Below are positions 6,693 through 15,590 of a DNA stretch of 64,000 nt, in pieces. The DNA comes from Clostridia bacterium. Lineage in GTDB: Bacteria > Bacillota > Clostridia > Christensenellales > Aristaeellaceae. A program made the translations under genes and the position numbers. Positions within the stretch are counted from its first letter, which is position 1; each line of letters opens with the position of its first letter. Under the pieces are notes generated by a model. The model was not told the DNA's origin. It searched no databases and was given only the letters and a program-made list of their open reading frames with translations. Where the stretch lies: the NCBI GenBank assembly GCA_017547805.1, contig JAFYOR010000022.1:29279-93278 (forward strand). The letters are read 5' to 3'.

Positions 6693-9578
6693 TCATTCTT
6701 CCCGCAGCGTAAGCAGGAAGGTCTTGATTTCAAATGGATCAAAGTGTATCCGCCGGGGACATTCGATGGCTTTCGCCTGCGCTTCCAGCATATCCGTCTC
6801 ATGCGCCGCGACGATGCCTTCGTGAAGCGTCACAGCGGTATCCGTCGGCTTGCCCATCGCCTCATACGCGCGAACGAGCAGCGCATTTTTTTGCGTTTCC
6901 GATACGCGGACCGCCGAAACGACGATGTTCTTTTCCTCCGGCAAAAGCAGCGCTTCGCCGCCCGTCGTGCGGGAAAGGTCCGCCTCTCCGTTCAGCGCCG
7001 CCGCCTCATCGAGAATATCGCTGCCTTCCAACGTCCCGGCGAAGGGGTACAGCGCATAGGTCATCGTCTGCACGCCCCTGTCGGCGTGCATATCCGGCAT
7101 GGTCGGCGCGCGCAGCAACGTCAGGCGAATCTCGTTTTCCCGTACGCTTACGCCGTACTTGCCGTCGTTGAGCACAGCCGCGCCGCCCGCCGGATCGCAC
7201 AGCGCCGTATAGCGATGATTGCAGACCTCGTATTGATCCTTGTCATGCTGCCTTGAGCGGTGCGTCGGGCGCTTTACATAGCCAAACTGCGTCTCAAACA
7301 CCGCGTCGTCCGCCAGCACAGCAAGCGGGAACGCCGCTTTGAGCAGCTTGTGCTTCTCCTGCCAGTCGATTTCCGTCTCAAAGTCGACGCGCTGCGCATC
7401 GTGCGCAAGGAGGATCGTCTGCACAAACTGCGAATCATGCAGCCTGCCCGTCACGCGCAGCGCAGCGCCGCGCGGATCCTGCGTAACGACCACGCTGAAC
7501 GCATCATCCAGCGCAACCGGCATGCTTTCCGCCATTGAGCCGATTTCCCATGCGTCATAGCAGGTATTGACGTCCTTGAGCATCACAAACCGGTTGCCCG
7601 CGCCCGCCATGTATTCCCGTGTTTCTCCCGCGCGGCGCAGGCTCACCACCTCGCCGCGGCGATTGACGCGCAGCGTCAGGCGCGCATTTTCCAGCACGAA
7701 ACCGTCCTCCGTCTCCCTTGCAAAAGCAGCGCCAACGGGCGCATGCGCCGGCAGGCCGCTCCTGCCCATCTCTTCAAGCAGCGCATGGCATCCGGCGATC
7801 ACACCGCCAAGCTCCTCCTCCGCGCGCTCATGCACGCGCGCAATGGACGTGCCCGGCGCGATGTCGTGGAAGGTGTTAAACAGCAGCGTGTTTTCCAGCG
7901 CGTCCGCTTTTTCCTTCCAGCTCTCTATCAGCGCTTCGCCTTTAAGCAGCCGGCTGGAAAATGCATGGTGAAGCGTACGCAGCGCGTTTTCTGCCCGGCG
8001 GATGCCGCGCTTGGTCTTTGTCTGCGCAGTCAGCGTGCCGCGATGCCATGCAAGATACAGCTCGCCCCGGTAAATGTTTTCCGTATTCTGCACGCTTTCG
8101 CGCTCAAAATAGCGCACCGGGTTTTCCATCCGGCAGCGCGGCGCGCCTTCCAGATCCGCGCAGCGGCGCGCAATCTCGATCATCTGCCGCGTCGGTCCGC
8201 CGCCGCCGTCACCAAAGCCGAAGGGATACAGCAGGCCGTCGATGCCCTCCTGCTGAATGCGATCCTCCTCCCAGCGCGTGATCAGTTCGCCGGAATCGAA
8301 GTTCGCGTTGTTTTTCTTGAAGAGATGCGAGAGCACGCGGCTGCCGTCGATGCCCTCCCACCAGAAGACGTTATACGGGAAGGGATCCGCCTCCGGATCC
8401 TGACGCACCAGCTTCTGCGTGGCAAAGTACCTGACGCCGCATTTTCTCATGATCTGCGGCAGCTGCGCGCAAAAACCGAACGTATCCGGCATCCACGCCA
8501 GCACGCTGTCAACGCCGAGATTCTCCTTAAACCAGCGTCTGCCCAGCACAAACTGGCGGATCAGGCTTTCGCCGCAGGGGATATTCGTGTCGCTTTCCAC
8601 AAACAGCGCGCCCTCGGGATAAAACGCGCCCTGCGCTGCCCTTTCCTGCACGCGCGCCCAGACATGCGGATAATGCGCCTTCAGCGTTTCAAGAATCGGC
8701 GGCTCGCACAGCAGGAAGCGATAGTCTTCGTATTCCTCCATCAGCGCCAGCTGGTTGGCATACGTCCGCGCGCATTTTCGCGTCGTTTCCTCCACCGGCC
8801 ACAGCCACGCCAGATCCAGATGCGACTGACCGAAGATCGTGTATTCCGGCGCGGTCGAGCCGTTTTGGCACGCCAGCGCCGGGGCAAGCGCCCTGCGCGC
8901 GGCTTCAACGCTCGCCGTCATCTCCTCACGCGGCAGCTCAAAATCCGCAATCCGCGTAAACTCCTTGAGCGCATGGACGATCTTCATCGTGCGCAGGCTC
9001 TTTTCCGGCAGCTTTTTGACCAGACTGTAGAGTGTCAGGTAATCCATCTGCGCCTGAAAGACCGACTCGTTCCACACGCCGACAAAGCTTTCGCACACGG
9101 TCTGCTGCTTTTGCGGCGGCTCAGGAACGGGCACCTCCCACGGCGCGACAGGTCCCGCGCCCTCGTTGCGCACGCCGTGCCCTGCGTAGCACTCGGCAAG
9201 GATATCATAGCGTTCCCCTGCCTTGGCGCAGCGCGTCAGCGTGATGTAACGATGCTTTTTATCGATTGCCCCGGCTTCCTCGCCGTTGACAAAGACGAGC
9301 ATCTCCTCGCCCGCGCCGATATGCAGCACAAGCCGTTCGCCGGCGAGCGCCTCCGGCACGGTGAACGCCGTCTTAAACCAGCCGTACGCCCACTTGGCCC
9401 CCCACTTCAGCCCCGGCGGCGCGGGAGCAAACGCTTCCTGTTCCGCGGCGAAAAGGGAAAGATGCGCCGTCGTTTCAAAATACGCCAAAGAGAGCGGCTG
9501 CACGCGATGAACCGTATGCTTATCAAATTGTTCCGCCCAGATTTTCAACCGGTCTTCCCATTGCCTGCCGATGTTCAT
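6693..9578 (-). CDS. Alpha-mannosidase, glycoside hydrolase family 38
   Basis: 961 residues, cytosolic, a typical length for GH38. It removes alpha-linked mannose from oligosaccharides, retaining, zinc dependent. Visible motifs: GQSHLDLAWLWPVEET near 255 (His and Asp ligands of zinc), then WMPDTFGF near 370 carrying the nucleophile Asp, and HLF after VLSHLF. N-terminal beta domain, GH38 barrel from about 245 to 510, helical middle domain and a C-terminal beta-sandwich. The start at 9578 has GGGAGGAGCAGAAGG upstream and lies just downstream of a terminator-like hairpin; a start at 9611 would run into that hairpin. It is followed after 15 bases by the lyase-like gene. Confidence 0.9.
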   Translation of the reverse strand: MNIGRQWEDRLKIWAEQFDKHTVHRVQPLSLAYFETTAHLSLFAAEQEAFAPAPPGLKWGAKWAYGWFKTAFTVPEALAGERLVLHIGAGEEMLVFVNGEEAGAIDKKHRYITLTRCAKAGERYDILAECYAGHGVRNEGAGPVAPWEVPVPEPPQKQQTVCESFVGVWNESVFQAQMDYLTLYSLVKKLPEKSLRTMKIVHALKEFTRIADFELPREEMTASVEAARRALAPALACQNGSTAPEYTIFGQSHLDLAWLWPVEETTRKCARTYANQLALMEEYEDYRFLLCEPPILETLKAHYPHVWARVQERAAQGAFYPEGALFVESDTNIPCGESLIRQFVLGRRWFKENLGVDSVLAWMPDTFGFCAQLPQIMRKCGVRYFATQKLVRQDPEADPFPYNVFWWEGIDGSRVLSHLFKKNNANFDSGELITRWEEDRIQQEGIDGLLYPFGFGDGGGGPTRQMIEIARRCADLEGAPRCRMENPVRYFERESVQNTENIYRGELYLAWHRGTLTAQTKTKRGIRRAENALRTLHHAFSSRLLKGEALIESWKEKADALENTLLFNTFHDIAPGTSIARVHERAEEELGGVIAGCHALLEEMGRSGLPAHAPVGAAFARETEDGFVLENARLTLRVNRRGEVVSLRRAGETREYMAGAGNRFVMLKDVNTCYDAWEIGSMAESMPVALDDAFSVVVTQDPRGAALRVTGRLHDSQFVQTILLAHDAQRVDFETEIDWQEKHKLLKAAFPLAVLADDAVFETQFGYVKRPTHRSRQHDKDQYEVCNHRYTALCDPAGGAAVLNDGKYGVSVRENEIRLTLLRAPTMPDMHADRGVQTMTYALYPFAGTLEGSDILDEAAALNGEADLSRTTGGEALLLPEEKNIVVSAVRVSETQKNALLVRAYEAMGKPTDTAVTLHEGIVAAHETDMLEAQAKAIECPRRIHFDPFEIKTFLLTLREE

Positions 9579-9614
9579 CGCCTTCTGCTCCTCCCGTAAA
9601 TATCGCATCATGAC

Positions 9615-9638
9615 GAAAAACGAGGCTTTTGAGCCCCG
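9615..9638 (-). terminator. Intra-operon attenuator between GH105 and GH38
   Basis: On the minus strand CGGGGCT, loop CAAA, AGCCTCG and then TTTTTCG. It is a short but complete intrinsic terminator in the 76-base gap, so GH38 and the genes after it may be expressed below the transporter. Confidence 0.6.
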
Positions 9639-9654
9639 CTTTTCTTTCCATTCC

Positions 9655-10749
9655 TCATTTCAGGCACTCGCTCAAAAACAGCATTGCAAGCGCCTGTCCA
9701 TAGGGCATGGGTTTAATTTCGATTTTCTTGTAAAAATCCCTGCTTTCGCGCCCCATCGGCGTGCCGTAGGATACCTGAGAAACCACGCCGTCCTGACCGA
9801 TATAGGAAAGAATCGGATCAAGCGCCCTGAGCGCCGTCTCCTCATACTCCGGCGCGATCAGCCCCATGCGCACCGCGCGCAGAAGACCATAGCCAAAGCC
9901 GCAGGTCGCGCTGGATTCCACATAGCTGGTCGGATCGTCAAGGAGCGTATGCCACATGCCGCTCTCGCTCTGGCAGCGCGCAAGGCTCTTCGCCTGCCTG
10001 CGCAGCGCCGCGACCAGCTCTGCCTTGACCGACTCGTCAACGCTTACCATGTCGATGAATTCCGGAATGGCGATCGTCACCCAGCAGTTGCCGCGTCCCC
10101 AGAACGCCCCGGCAAAATTGTGCTGCCCGTTAAACGTCCAGCCGTGATACCACAGTCCGGTTTCCTTGTCGGCAAGGTATTTGATGTGCAGAAGGAACTG
10201 GCGCTGCGCTTCCTGGATATATTCGCGCTTGCCTTCAATGCGGCCCATGTTCGCAAGGAACAAAACCGTCATAAACAGCGTATCGTCCCACAGCTCCTGA
10301 TCGTTGAGCGTATCGGACGTCATGTGCTGGAAGCCGCCCTCCTGCGTGCGGGGAAAGCGTTCCATGATCCATGCCGCCGTCTCGCGGCAGGGCGCAAGGT
10401 ATTCTTCTTTCCGCAGATACTCCCCGACGAAGCTCAGCGTCAGGAACGGCGTGACGGTATTGACATTGACCGCAGGAAAGCCGATCTCCAGCTGCTGGTC
10501 AAAATAGCGCGTGAAGATCTCCATGTACTTGTGATCCTGCGTCTGTTCAAACAGCTTCCACAGGCCGTAAAGCCCCACGCCCTGCGTCCATTCCCAGTGC
10601 TGGTAGCGGCGGATATCGTCGCCGGCGAGGTTCCTGTCCTTCATGTTCTCAAGAAAAATCTCATCGTCCTCATACAGGATCGGCGTGAACGCACCGATGA
10701 GATTCCCGAGCTTTTCTCTGATGATCGCCTTGTGAGCAGTCCTTTCCAT
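9655..10749 (-). CDS. GH105/GH88-type unsaturated uronyl hydrolase
   Basis: 364 residues, cytosolic, (alpha/alpha)6 barrel family. These enzymes hydrate and cleave the unsaturated uronic acid left at the non-reducing end by polysaccharide lyases, so the gene fits with the lyase-like neighbour. Family features: RYQHWEWTQGVGLYGLWKL near 60, ELWDDTLFMTVLFLANMG near 150 (the DD pair holds the catalytic Asp), WYHGWTF and FWGRGNCW near 200-215. Start at 10749 with GGAGGCAGG upstream. A 13-base gap follows the HAD gene. The natural substrate (rhamnogalacturonan-like or another unsaturated glycan) cannot be told from sequence. Confidence 0.85.
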   Translation of the reverse strand: MERTAHKAIIREKLGNLIGAFTPILYEDDEIFLENMKDRNLAGDDIRRYQHWEWTQGVGLYGLWKLFEQTQDHKYMEIFTRYFDQQLEIGFPAVNVNTVTPFLTLSFVGEYLRKEEYLAPCRETAAWIMERFPRTQEGGFQHMTSDTLNDQELWDDTLFMTVLFLANMGRIEGKREYIQEAQRQFLLHIKYLADKETGLWYHGWTFNGQHNFAGAFWGRGNCWVTIAIPEFIDMVSVDESVKAELVAALRRQAKSLARCQSESGMWHTLLDDPTSYVESSATCGFGYGLLRAVRMGLIAPEYEETALRALDPILSYIGQDGVVSQVSYGTPMGRESRDFYKKIEIKPMPYGQALAMLFLSECLK

Positions 10750-10762
10750 GGCCTGCCTCCAT

Positions 10763-11296
10763 TCATTCGTCGTTGAGCTTCGCTTCCAGCGCATGAATCA
10801 GCTCAAGCAGCTGCGCAGGGGTGGAAACTGTATAATCCGGCTGCCAGTCCGGCTCCTCCACGGTGTGAAAATATCGCGGCGACCAGTCAAGCCAGACGGA
10901 GATGAGCCCCTGCCTGTTCGCGCCGGCGACGTCCTTTTTCAGGTTGTTGCCAATCATGACGATGCGCTTTTTGTCCGCTTCGCCAAGCCCCAGCTTTTCA
11001 TACGCCGTTTCAAACATCACCGCGGCAGGCTTTTGCTGTCCGACAACCTCGGAGACGACCCAAGCGTCAAAACAATAGCCCATGCCGTTCTCGCGGTAAA
11101 CATTCTGGAAGGATTCCCACTCGCCGTCGGCGACAAGCGCGATGGTAAAGCCCTCGTCGTGGAGCGTTTTGAGCATCTCGCCCGCGCCGGGAATGAAATC
11201 CGCCCTGAGCACGATATCGCGTTCATCGCGGATCTGCGTCGCCTCGTCAATCAGCGTATCGCCGCTGTCGGTAAAGATAATCAGCTTCTTACTCAT
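10763..11296 (-). CDS. HAD-superfamily hydrolase
   Basis: 177 residues. Motif I is FTDSGDTL: the nucleophile Asp is present, but the residue two positions on, normally the acid/base Asp, is Gly. Motif II lies near LVADGEW, motif III is the Lys in GQQKPAAVMF, and motif IV is IGNNLKKDVAGA. DxGxT versions occur in several real HAD subfamilies, so the protein may be an atypical phosphatase or a phosphosugar mutase relative. It overlaps the end of oppF by eight bases (ATGAGTAA), a sign of coupled translation. Its place between importer and hydrolases suggests it acts on a phosphorylated sugar or nucleotide by-product. Confidence 0.75.
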   Translation of the reverse strand: MSKKLIIFTDSGDTLIDEATQIRDERDIVLRADFIPGAGEMLKTLHDEGFTIALVADGEWESFQNVYRENGMGYCFDAWVVSEVVGQQKPAAVMFETAYEKLGLGEADKKRIVMIGNNLKKDVAGANRQGLISVWLDWSPRYFHTVEEPDWQPDYTVSTPAQLLELIHALEAKLNDE

Positions 11297-12290
11297 AGGT
11301 AAACCCCCGCAGCGTCAGTTCCTGCGCCCTGTGGCAGGCGACGTAGTGTCCGGGCTCCAGCTCCTGATATTCCGGCACCTCGCGTTTGCACTTCTCCGTG
11401 CAGAAGCGGCAGCGCGTATGGAAATGGCAGCCGCTTGGCGGATTGGCCGGGTTGGGAATTTCGCCCTCCAGCGGAATGCGTTCGGACTTGACCGTCGGAT
11501 CGGCAACCGGAACGGCGGAAAGCAGGCTCTCGGTATAGGGATGCATCGGATGGGAGAAGAGGCTGCGCGTTTCCGCAAATTCGACCATCTTGCCAAGGTA
11601 CATGACGCCAACCTTGTCCGAGATGTATTCAACGACCGACAGGTCATGGCTGATGAACAGATACGTCAGCCCAAGCTCCTTCTGAAGGTCATGCAGGAGG
11701 TTGATGACCTGCGCCTGAATCGAGACATCCAGCGCGGACACCGCCTCGTCGCACACGATCACGCGCGGGGAGATGACCAGCGCGCGGGCAATGCCGATGC
11801 GCTGGCGCTGACCGCCGGAAAATGCATGCGGATAGCGCTTGAGGTATGTGGTGTTCAGGCCCACCTTTTCCGCAATTTCCATCACGCGCCGCTCGATTTC
11901 TTTCTTCGGCATCTTGGGAAAGTTGGCGACAAGCGGTTCCTTGATGATGTCGTAGACCGTCATGCGGGGATCCAGCGAAGAATACGGATCCTGGAAGATC
12001 ATCTGAATCTCCTTGCGGTATTTCTTCATCGTCGCCTTGTCAATCTGCAGGAAATCGATCGTTTGCCCGTCCGCGGCGGTATACATCACCTTTCCTTCGC
12101 TGGGCTCATACGCACGCACGATGCAGCGTCCCAGCGTCGTCTTGCCGCAGCCGGATTCGCCGACGATGCCGATCGTCTCGCCCTCCATGACGGGGAAGGA
12201 GACGTCCGTGACCGCCTTGACGACGAGTCCCTTGGAGGCAAAGCGCATGTGCACATGCTGAATATCAAGAATCTGATCTCCCTTGCTCAT
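11289..12290 (-). CDS. oppF: Oligopeptide/oligosaccharide ABC transporter ATPase, OppF type
   Basis: 333 residues. Walker [12 protein letters not shown] near 48, Q-loop, signature [15 protein letters not shown], Walker [13 protein letters not shown], and the C-terminal Opp/Dpp domain with the iron-sulfur-type cysteine cluster [14 protein letters not shown]. It energises uptake with OppD. The start at 12290 overlaps the oppD stop by four bases (ATGA) and has GGAAAGGAGG upstream; longer starts would lie inside oppD. The gene ends eight bases inside the HAD gene. Confidence 0.93.
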   Translation of the reverse strand: MSKGDQILDIQHVHMRFASKGLVVKAVTDVSFPVMEGETIGIVGESGCGKTTLGRCIVRAYEPSEGKVMYTAADGQTIDFLQIDKATMKKYRKEIQMIFQDPYSSLDPRMTVYDIIKEPLVANFPKMPKKEIERRVMEIAEKVGLNTTYLKRYPHAFSGGQRQRIGIARALVISPRVIVCDEAVSALDVSIQAQVINLLHDLQKELGLTYLFISHDLSVVEYISDKVGVMYLGKMVEFAETRSLFSHPMHPYTESLLSAVPVADPTVKSERIPLEGEIPNPANPPSGCHFHTRCRFCTEKCKREVPEYQELEPGHYVACHRAQELTLRGFTYE

Positions 12291-13318
12291 GCGTTCTCCT
12301 CCTTTCCCGCGTTCGGGCAGCCGGTGCAGGCAAAGCAGGCGATCTGATGCCCGCCGCCCACGTCGACCAGCTGCGGGTCGTATACGTTGCATACGCCCTC
12401 AATGCGCCTATGGCAGCGCTCGTAGAAGCCGCAGCCCGCCGGCAGGTTGAGCGCCAGCGGCACCGTGCCCTCGATGGAGAACAGGCGCTCCTGCGCCTTC
12501 GTGCCGATCTTGTGCACGGAGCCGATCAGACCCTGCGTGTAGGGATGCTGCGGGTTTTTGTAAATTTCAGTCGCCGGCGCGGTTTCCACAATCCTGCCCA
12601 GATACATGACCGCCACGCGGTCGCACATGCGCGCCACGGTGCCAAGGTCATGGGTGATAAACAGGATGGACATGCCAAAGTCCTTCTGCAGTTCCTTCAT
12701 CAGCTCCAGAATCTGCGCCTGAATCGTCACGTCCAGCGCGGTGGTCGGCTCGTCGGCGATGAGCAGCTTAGGATTGCACACCAGCGCCATGGCGATCAGC
12801 GCGCGCTGCAGCATGCCGCCGGAAAACTCGTGCGGGTACTGGTCATAGCGCTTTTCCGCGTTGGCGATGCCGACCTTTTTCATCACGCCCAGCGAAATTT
12901 CCTTCGCCTTCTTCTTGTCCTTGGTGATGTGCAGCAGCGTCGCCTCGTTGATCTGGTTGCCGATGGTATACATCGGGGAGAAGGCGACCATCGGCTCCTG
13001 AAAGATCATGGAAATCTGCTTGCCGCGGACGGAGCGGATTTCCTTGCCGCGCGGATTGAGGGACAGCAGGTTCACCCAGCCCAGATCGTCCGCGTCGAAG
13101 TTGATTTCGCCTTCGGCTTTGCACTTCTTGTCGTTGATGCCCAGAATCGCCTTGCTCGTCAGGCTCTTGCCGCAGCCGGATTCGCCGACAAGGCCAAGCG
13201 TTTCGCCCCTGCGGATGTCAAAATCCACGCCGCGCACGGCAGTGAGCGTGCCTTCGTCAATCCTGATGTTGACCTTGAGATCCTTGATTGAGAGGATGAC
13301 GTCATTGGTTTTTTCCAT
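12287..13318 (-). CDS. oppD: Oligopeptide/oligosaccharide ABC transporter ATPase, OppD type
   Basis: 343 residues. Walker [12 protein letters not shown] near 45, signature [15 protein letters not shown], Walker [14 protein letters not shown]-loop FITHDL, and a C-terminal cysteine cluster ([15 protein letters not shown]) that marks Opp/Dpp ATPases. It works as a heterodimer with OppF. Separated from oppC by 21 bases with its own ribosome site (AAAGGAG), and overlapping oppF by four bases. Confidence 0.93.
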   Translation of the reverse strand: MEKTNDVILSIKDLKVNIRIDEGTLTAVRGVDFDIRRGETLGLVGESGCGKSLTSKAILGINDKKCKAEGEINFDADDLGWVNLLSLNPRGKEIRSVRGKQISMIFQEPMVAFSPMYTIGNQINEATLLHITKDKKKAKEISLGVMKKVGIANAEKRYDQYPHEFSGGMLQRALIAMALVCNPKLLIADEPTTALDVTIQAQILELMKELQKDFGMSILFITHDLGTVARMCDRVAVMYLGRIVETAPATEIYKNPQHPYTQGLIGSVHKIGTKAQERLFSIEGTVPLALNLPAGCGFYERCHRRIEGVCNVYDPQLVDVGGGHQIACFACTGCPNAGKEENA

Positions 13319-13339
13319 TCAAGTACGCTCCTTTCTGCC

Positions 13340-14473
13340 TTATTTGTACGGGTCTGCGGCGTCACGCAGGCCGTCGCCCAGGAAGTTATACGCCAGCACC
13401 GTGATGATCACGAAAACCAGCGGGATCATCTTCCACGGGCACTGCGCGACGGAAACGAGATCCTCGGTTTCCTTGAGCAGCACGCCCCAGCTCGTCGCCG
13501 GCGCCTTCATGCCAAGGCCGAGATAGCTCATGGACGTTTCGCCCAGAATCGAGCCCGGAATGCCGAGCGTGAGGTTGACGATCAGGTAGCTGAGGAAGCC
13601 CGGCACCAGATGCTTGATAATGATCTTGAAATCGCTCACGCCGGCAAGCTTCGCCGCCATGACGAAATCCTCCTTGCGCAGGGCGATGAACTTGCCGCGC
13701 ACCACGCGCGCAAGACCCGTCCAGCCGATGAAGGAAAGGATGATCGTGATGTAGAGGTACATCGCGGAAACGGAGATGCCCGGCGGAATCGCCGCGGACA
13801 GCGCCATCCACAGCGGGATGGACGGGATCGCGGAGAGCACCTCGATGATGCGCTGAATGATGTTATCGACCATGCCGCCGAAGTAGCCCGAAATGCCGCC
13901 CAGCAGGATGCCCAGCACAAAGCTGATCGCCGCGGAGACAAACGGAATCGTCAGCGACACGCGCGCGCCGAAGAGGATACGCGAAAAGATGCAGGCGCCG
14001 GTGGAATCCGCGCCGAAGATGTTGACGCGCACGCTCCTGTCCACCTCGCCGGCCTCGTTGACCAGGCCGTAGAGATGCAGATTGCTGGGAATGAGGCCAA
14101 GCAGCTTATACTCCCCGCCTTCAACAAACAGATCGATGTAGTATTTTTCGCTCGTATCTTCGGTGATGATGACCGACCACGTTTTTTTGTCGTTGACCTT
14201 CTTGAGCTTGTAGACGTAGGGACGGCTGAAATCGCCGTTTTCGTCCTCCCAGTAGATCTTCGTCGGCGCGGTATTCTTGTAAAGCGAGGAGAATTCCTCA
14301 AGCCCATAGGGCGCAATGAAATCGGCAAACAGCGCGCCCAGATACAGCACCAGCAGCAGGCTCAAAGAAAACTGCGCCAGCTTGTGCTTTTGCAGCTTGC
14401 GCCACATCAGTACCCATTGGGACGCCAGATAGTACGATTCGTCTTTTGCGGTTTTCTTTTTGAAGAATGCCAT
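13340..14473 (-). CDS. oppC: ABC transporter permease, OppC type with large extracytoplasmic loop
   Basis: 377 residues. One membrane helix near 35-55, then a roughly 100-residue hydrophilic insertion (about 60-165) outside the membrane, then five more helices with the EAA-type loop (AAKLAGVSDFKIIIKHLVPG). The insertion makes it longer than textbook OppC and is seen in Opp-like sugar transporters. Start at 14473 has GAAAGGGGATGAG upstream and lies four bases after oppB. Confidence 0.9.
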   Translation of the reverse strand: MAFFKKKTAKDESYYLASQWVLMWRKLQKHKLAQFSLSLLLVLYLGALFADFIAPYGLEEFSSLYKNTAPTKIYWEDENGDFSRPYVYKLKKVNDKKTWSVIITEDTSEKYYIDLFVEGGEYKLLGLIPSNLHLYGLVNEAGEVDRSVRVNIFGADSTGACIFSRILFGARVSLTIPFVSAAISFVLGILLGGISGYFGGMVDNIIQRIIEVLSAIPSIPLWMALSAAIPPGISVSAMYLYITIILSFIGWTGLARVVRGKFIALRKEDFVMAAKLAGVSDFKIIIKHLVPGFLSYLIVNLTLGIPGSILGETSMSYLGLGMKAPATSWGVLLKETEDLVSVAQCPWKMIPLVFVIITVLAYNFLGDGLRDAADPYK

Positions 14474-14477
14474 CTGC

Positions 14478-15473
14478 TCATCCCCTTTCCGAGAATCTGA
14501 TGCGCGGATCCAGCCACGCCAGCGCGATATCCGAAAGCAGCGTGCCCACCAGAACAAGCACCGCCTGAATCAGCACGATCGTGCCGGCAAGATACATGTC
14601 CTGCGACTTGAGCGCGGTCAAAAGCACCGGACCCTGAATCGCCAGATTCATGACGATCGCGGACACCGTGGAGCCGGAGAAAATCGTGCGCAGCGAGCCT
14701 GCCATGCCGGATACAACCGGGTTGAGCGCCGCGCGCAGGCAGTACTTATAGGTGATCGTTGCCTCGCTGCAGCCCTTGGCGCGCGCGGTGAGGGTATACT
14801 GCCTCGCCTGCTCGTCAAGCATCTGCGCGCGCACGGTGCGGATGATGCCGCAGGTGCCGGAGGTGCCGATAACGATCAGCGGGATCGCGCAGCGGCCAAG
14901 GAACTCCGGCACATACTCCCAGCGCATGCCGTTTTGCAGCATCTCGGTGGAAAAGAGGCCCAGATACACGTTGCCGGTCTTCACATAGATGTAGTACATG
15001 ATGATGATCGCCAGCAGGAAATTGGGCGTCGCCGTGCCGATGAAGCCGAAGAACGACCAGATGTAGTCGCCCGCGCTGTACTGATGATTCGCGCAGTAAA
15101 TGCCGATGGGCAGGGAAACGGCGTACTGGAAGACGAGGATGATGAAGGATACCGCCAGCGTCAGATACAGCCTGTCCATGATGACGCTCCACACGTCGCG
15201 TCCATACTCAAAGGAGTAGCCAAAGTCGCCGTGCAGCACGATGTCCTTGATCCAGTTGATATACTGAACGACCCATGAGTCATCCAGACCGAACTGCGCG
15301 CGCAGGTGCGCGATATCTTCCGCCGTGAAGACCTCGCCCTCGGCGCTCATCGCCGCCACGTAGGAGGTGACGTAATCGCCCGGGGGCAGCTGGATGATGA
15401 AGAAAATGACAAAGGAAATGATGATCAGCGTGGGAATAAAGAGAAGGATTCTCTTCAGAACGTAATTGCGCAT
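14478..15473 (-). CDS. oppB: ABC transporter permease, OppB type
   Basis: 331 residues with six predicted membrane helices. The N-terminal MRNYVLKRILLFIPTL and the extracytoplasmic LPPGDYVTSYVAAMSAEG segment are typical of OppB/DppB. The EAA loop reads LTARAKGCSEATITYKYCLR. It is the first gene downstream of the hairpin that follows the binding-protein gene, so it is read at lower level than the binding protein. Confidence 0.92.
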   Translation of the reverse strand: MRNYVLKRILLFIPTLIIISFVIFFIIQLPPGDYVTSYVAAMSAEGEVFTAEDIAHLRAQFGLDDSWVVQYINWIKDIVLHGDFGYSFEYGRDVWSVIMDRLYLTLAVSFIILVFQYAVSLPIGIYCANHQYSAGDYIWSFFGFIGTATPNFLLAIIIMYYIYVKTGNVYLGLFSTEMLQNGMRWEYVPEFLGRCAIPLIVIGTSGTCGIIRTVRAQMLDEQARQYTLTARAKGCSEATITYKYCLRAALNPVVSGMAGSLRTIFSGSTVSAIVMNLAIQGPVLLTALKSQDMYLAGTIVLIQAVLVLVGTLLSDIALAWLDPRIRFSERG

Positions 15474-15499
15474 GGAAACAGCGTCCTTTCAAGGGCCAT

Positions 15500-15545
15500 G
15501 AAGAAGAAATGCGAGAGGCAATTCTTATGAGAACTACCTCTCGCA
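15500..15545 (-). terminator. Attenuating hairpin between the binding protein and permease genes
   Basis: Perfect nine-base arms TGCGAGAGG (15510-15518) and CCTCTCGCA (15537-15545), followed on the minus strand by ATTTCTTCTT. Partial termination here would give excess binding protein over membrane components, a common arrangement in ABC operons. Confidence 0.8.
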
Positions 15546-15590
15546 CCTTCACATCATGTTATGAACATTTTGCCGTGCAGGGCGGAAACC

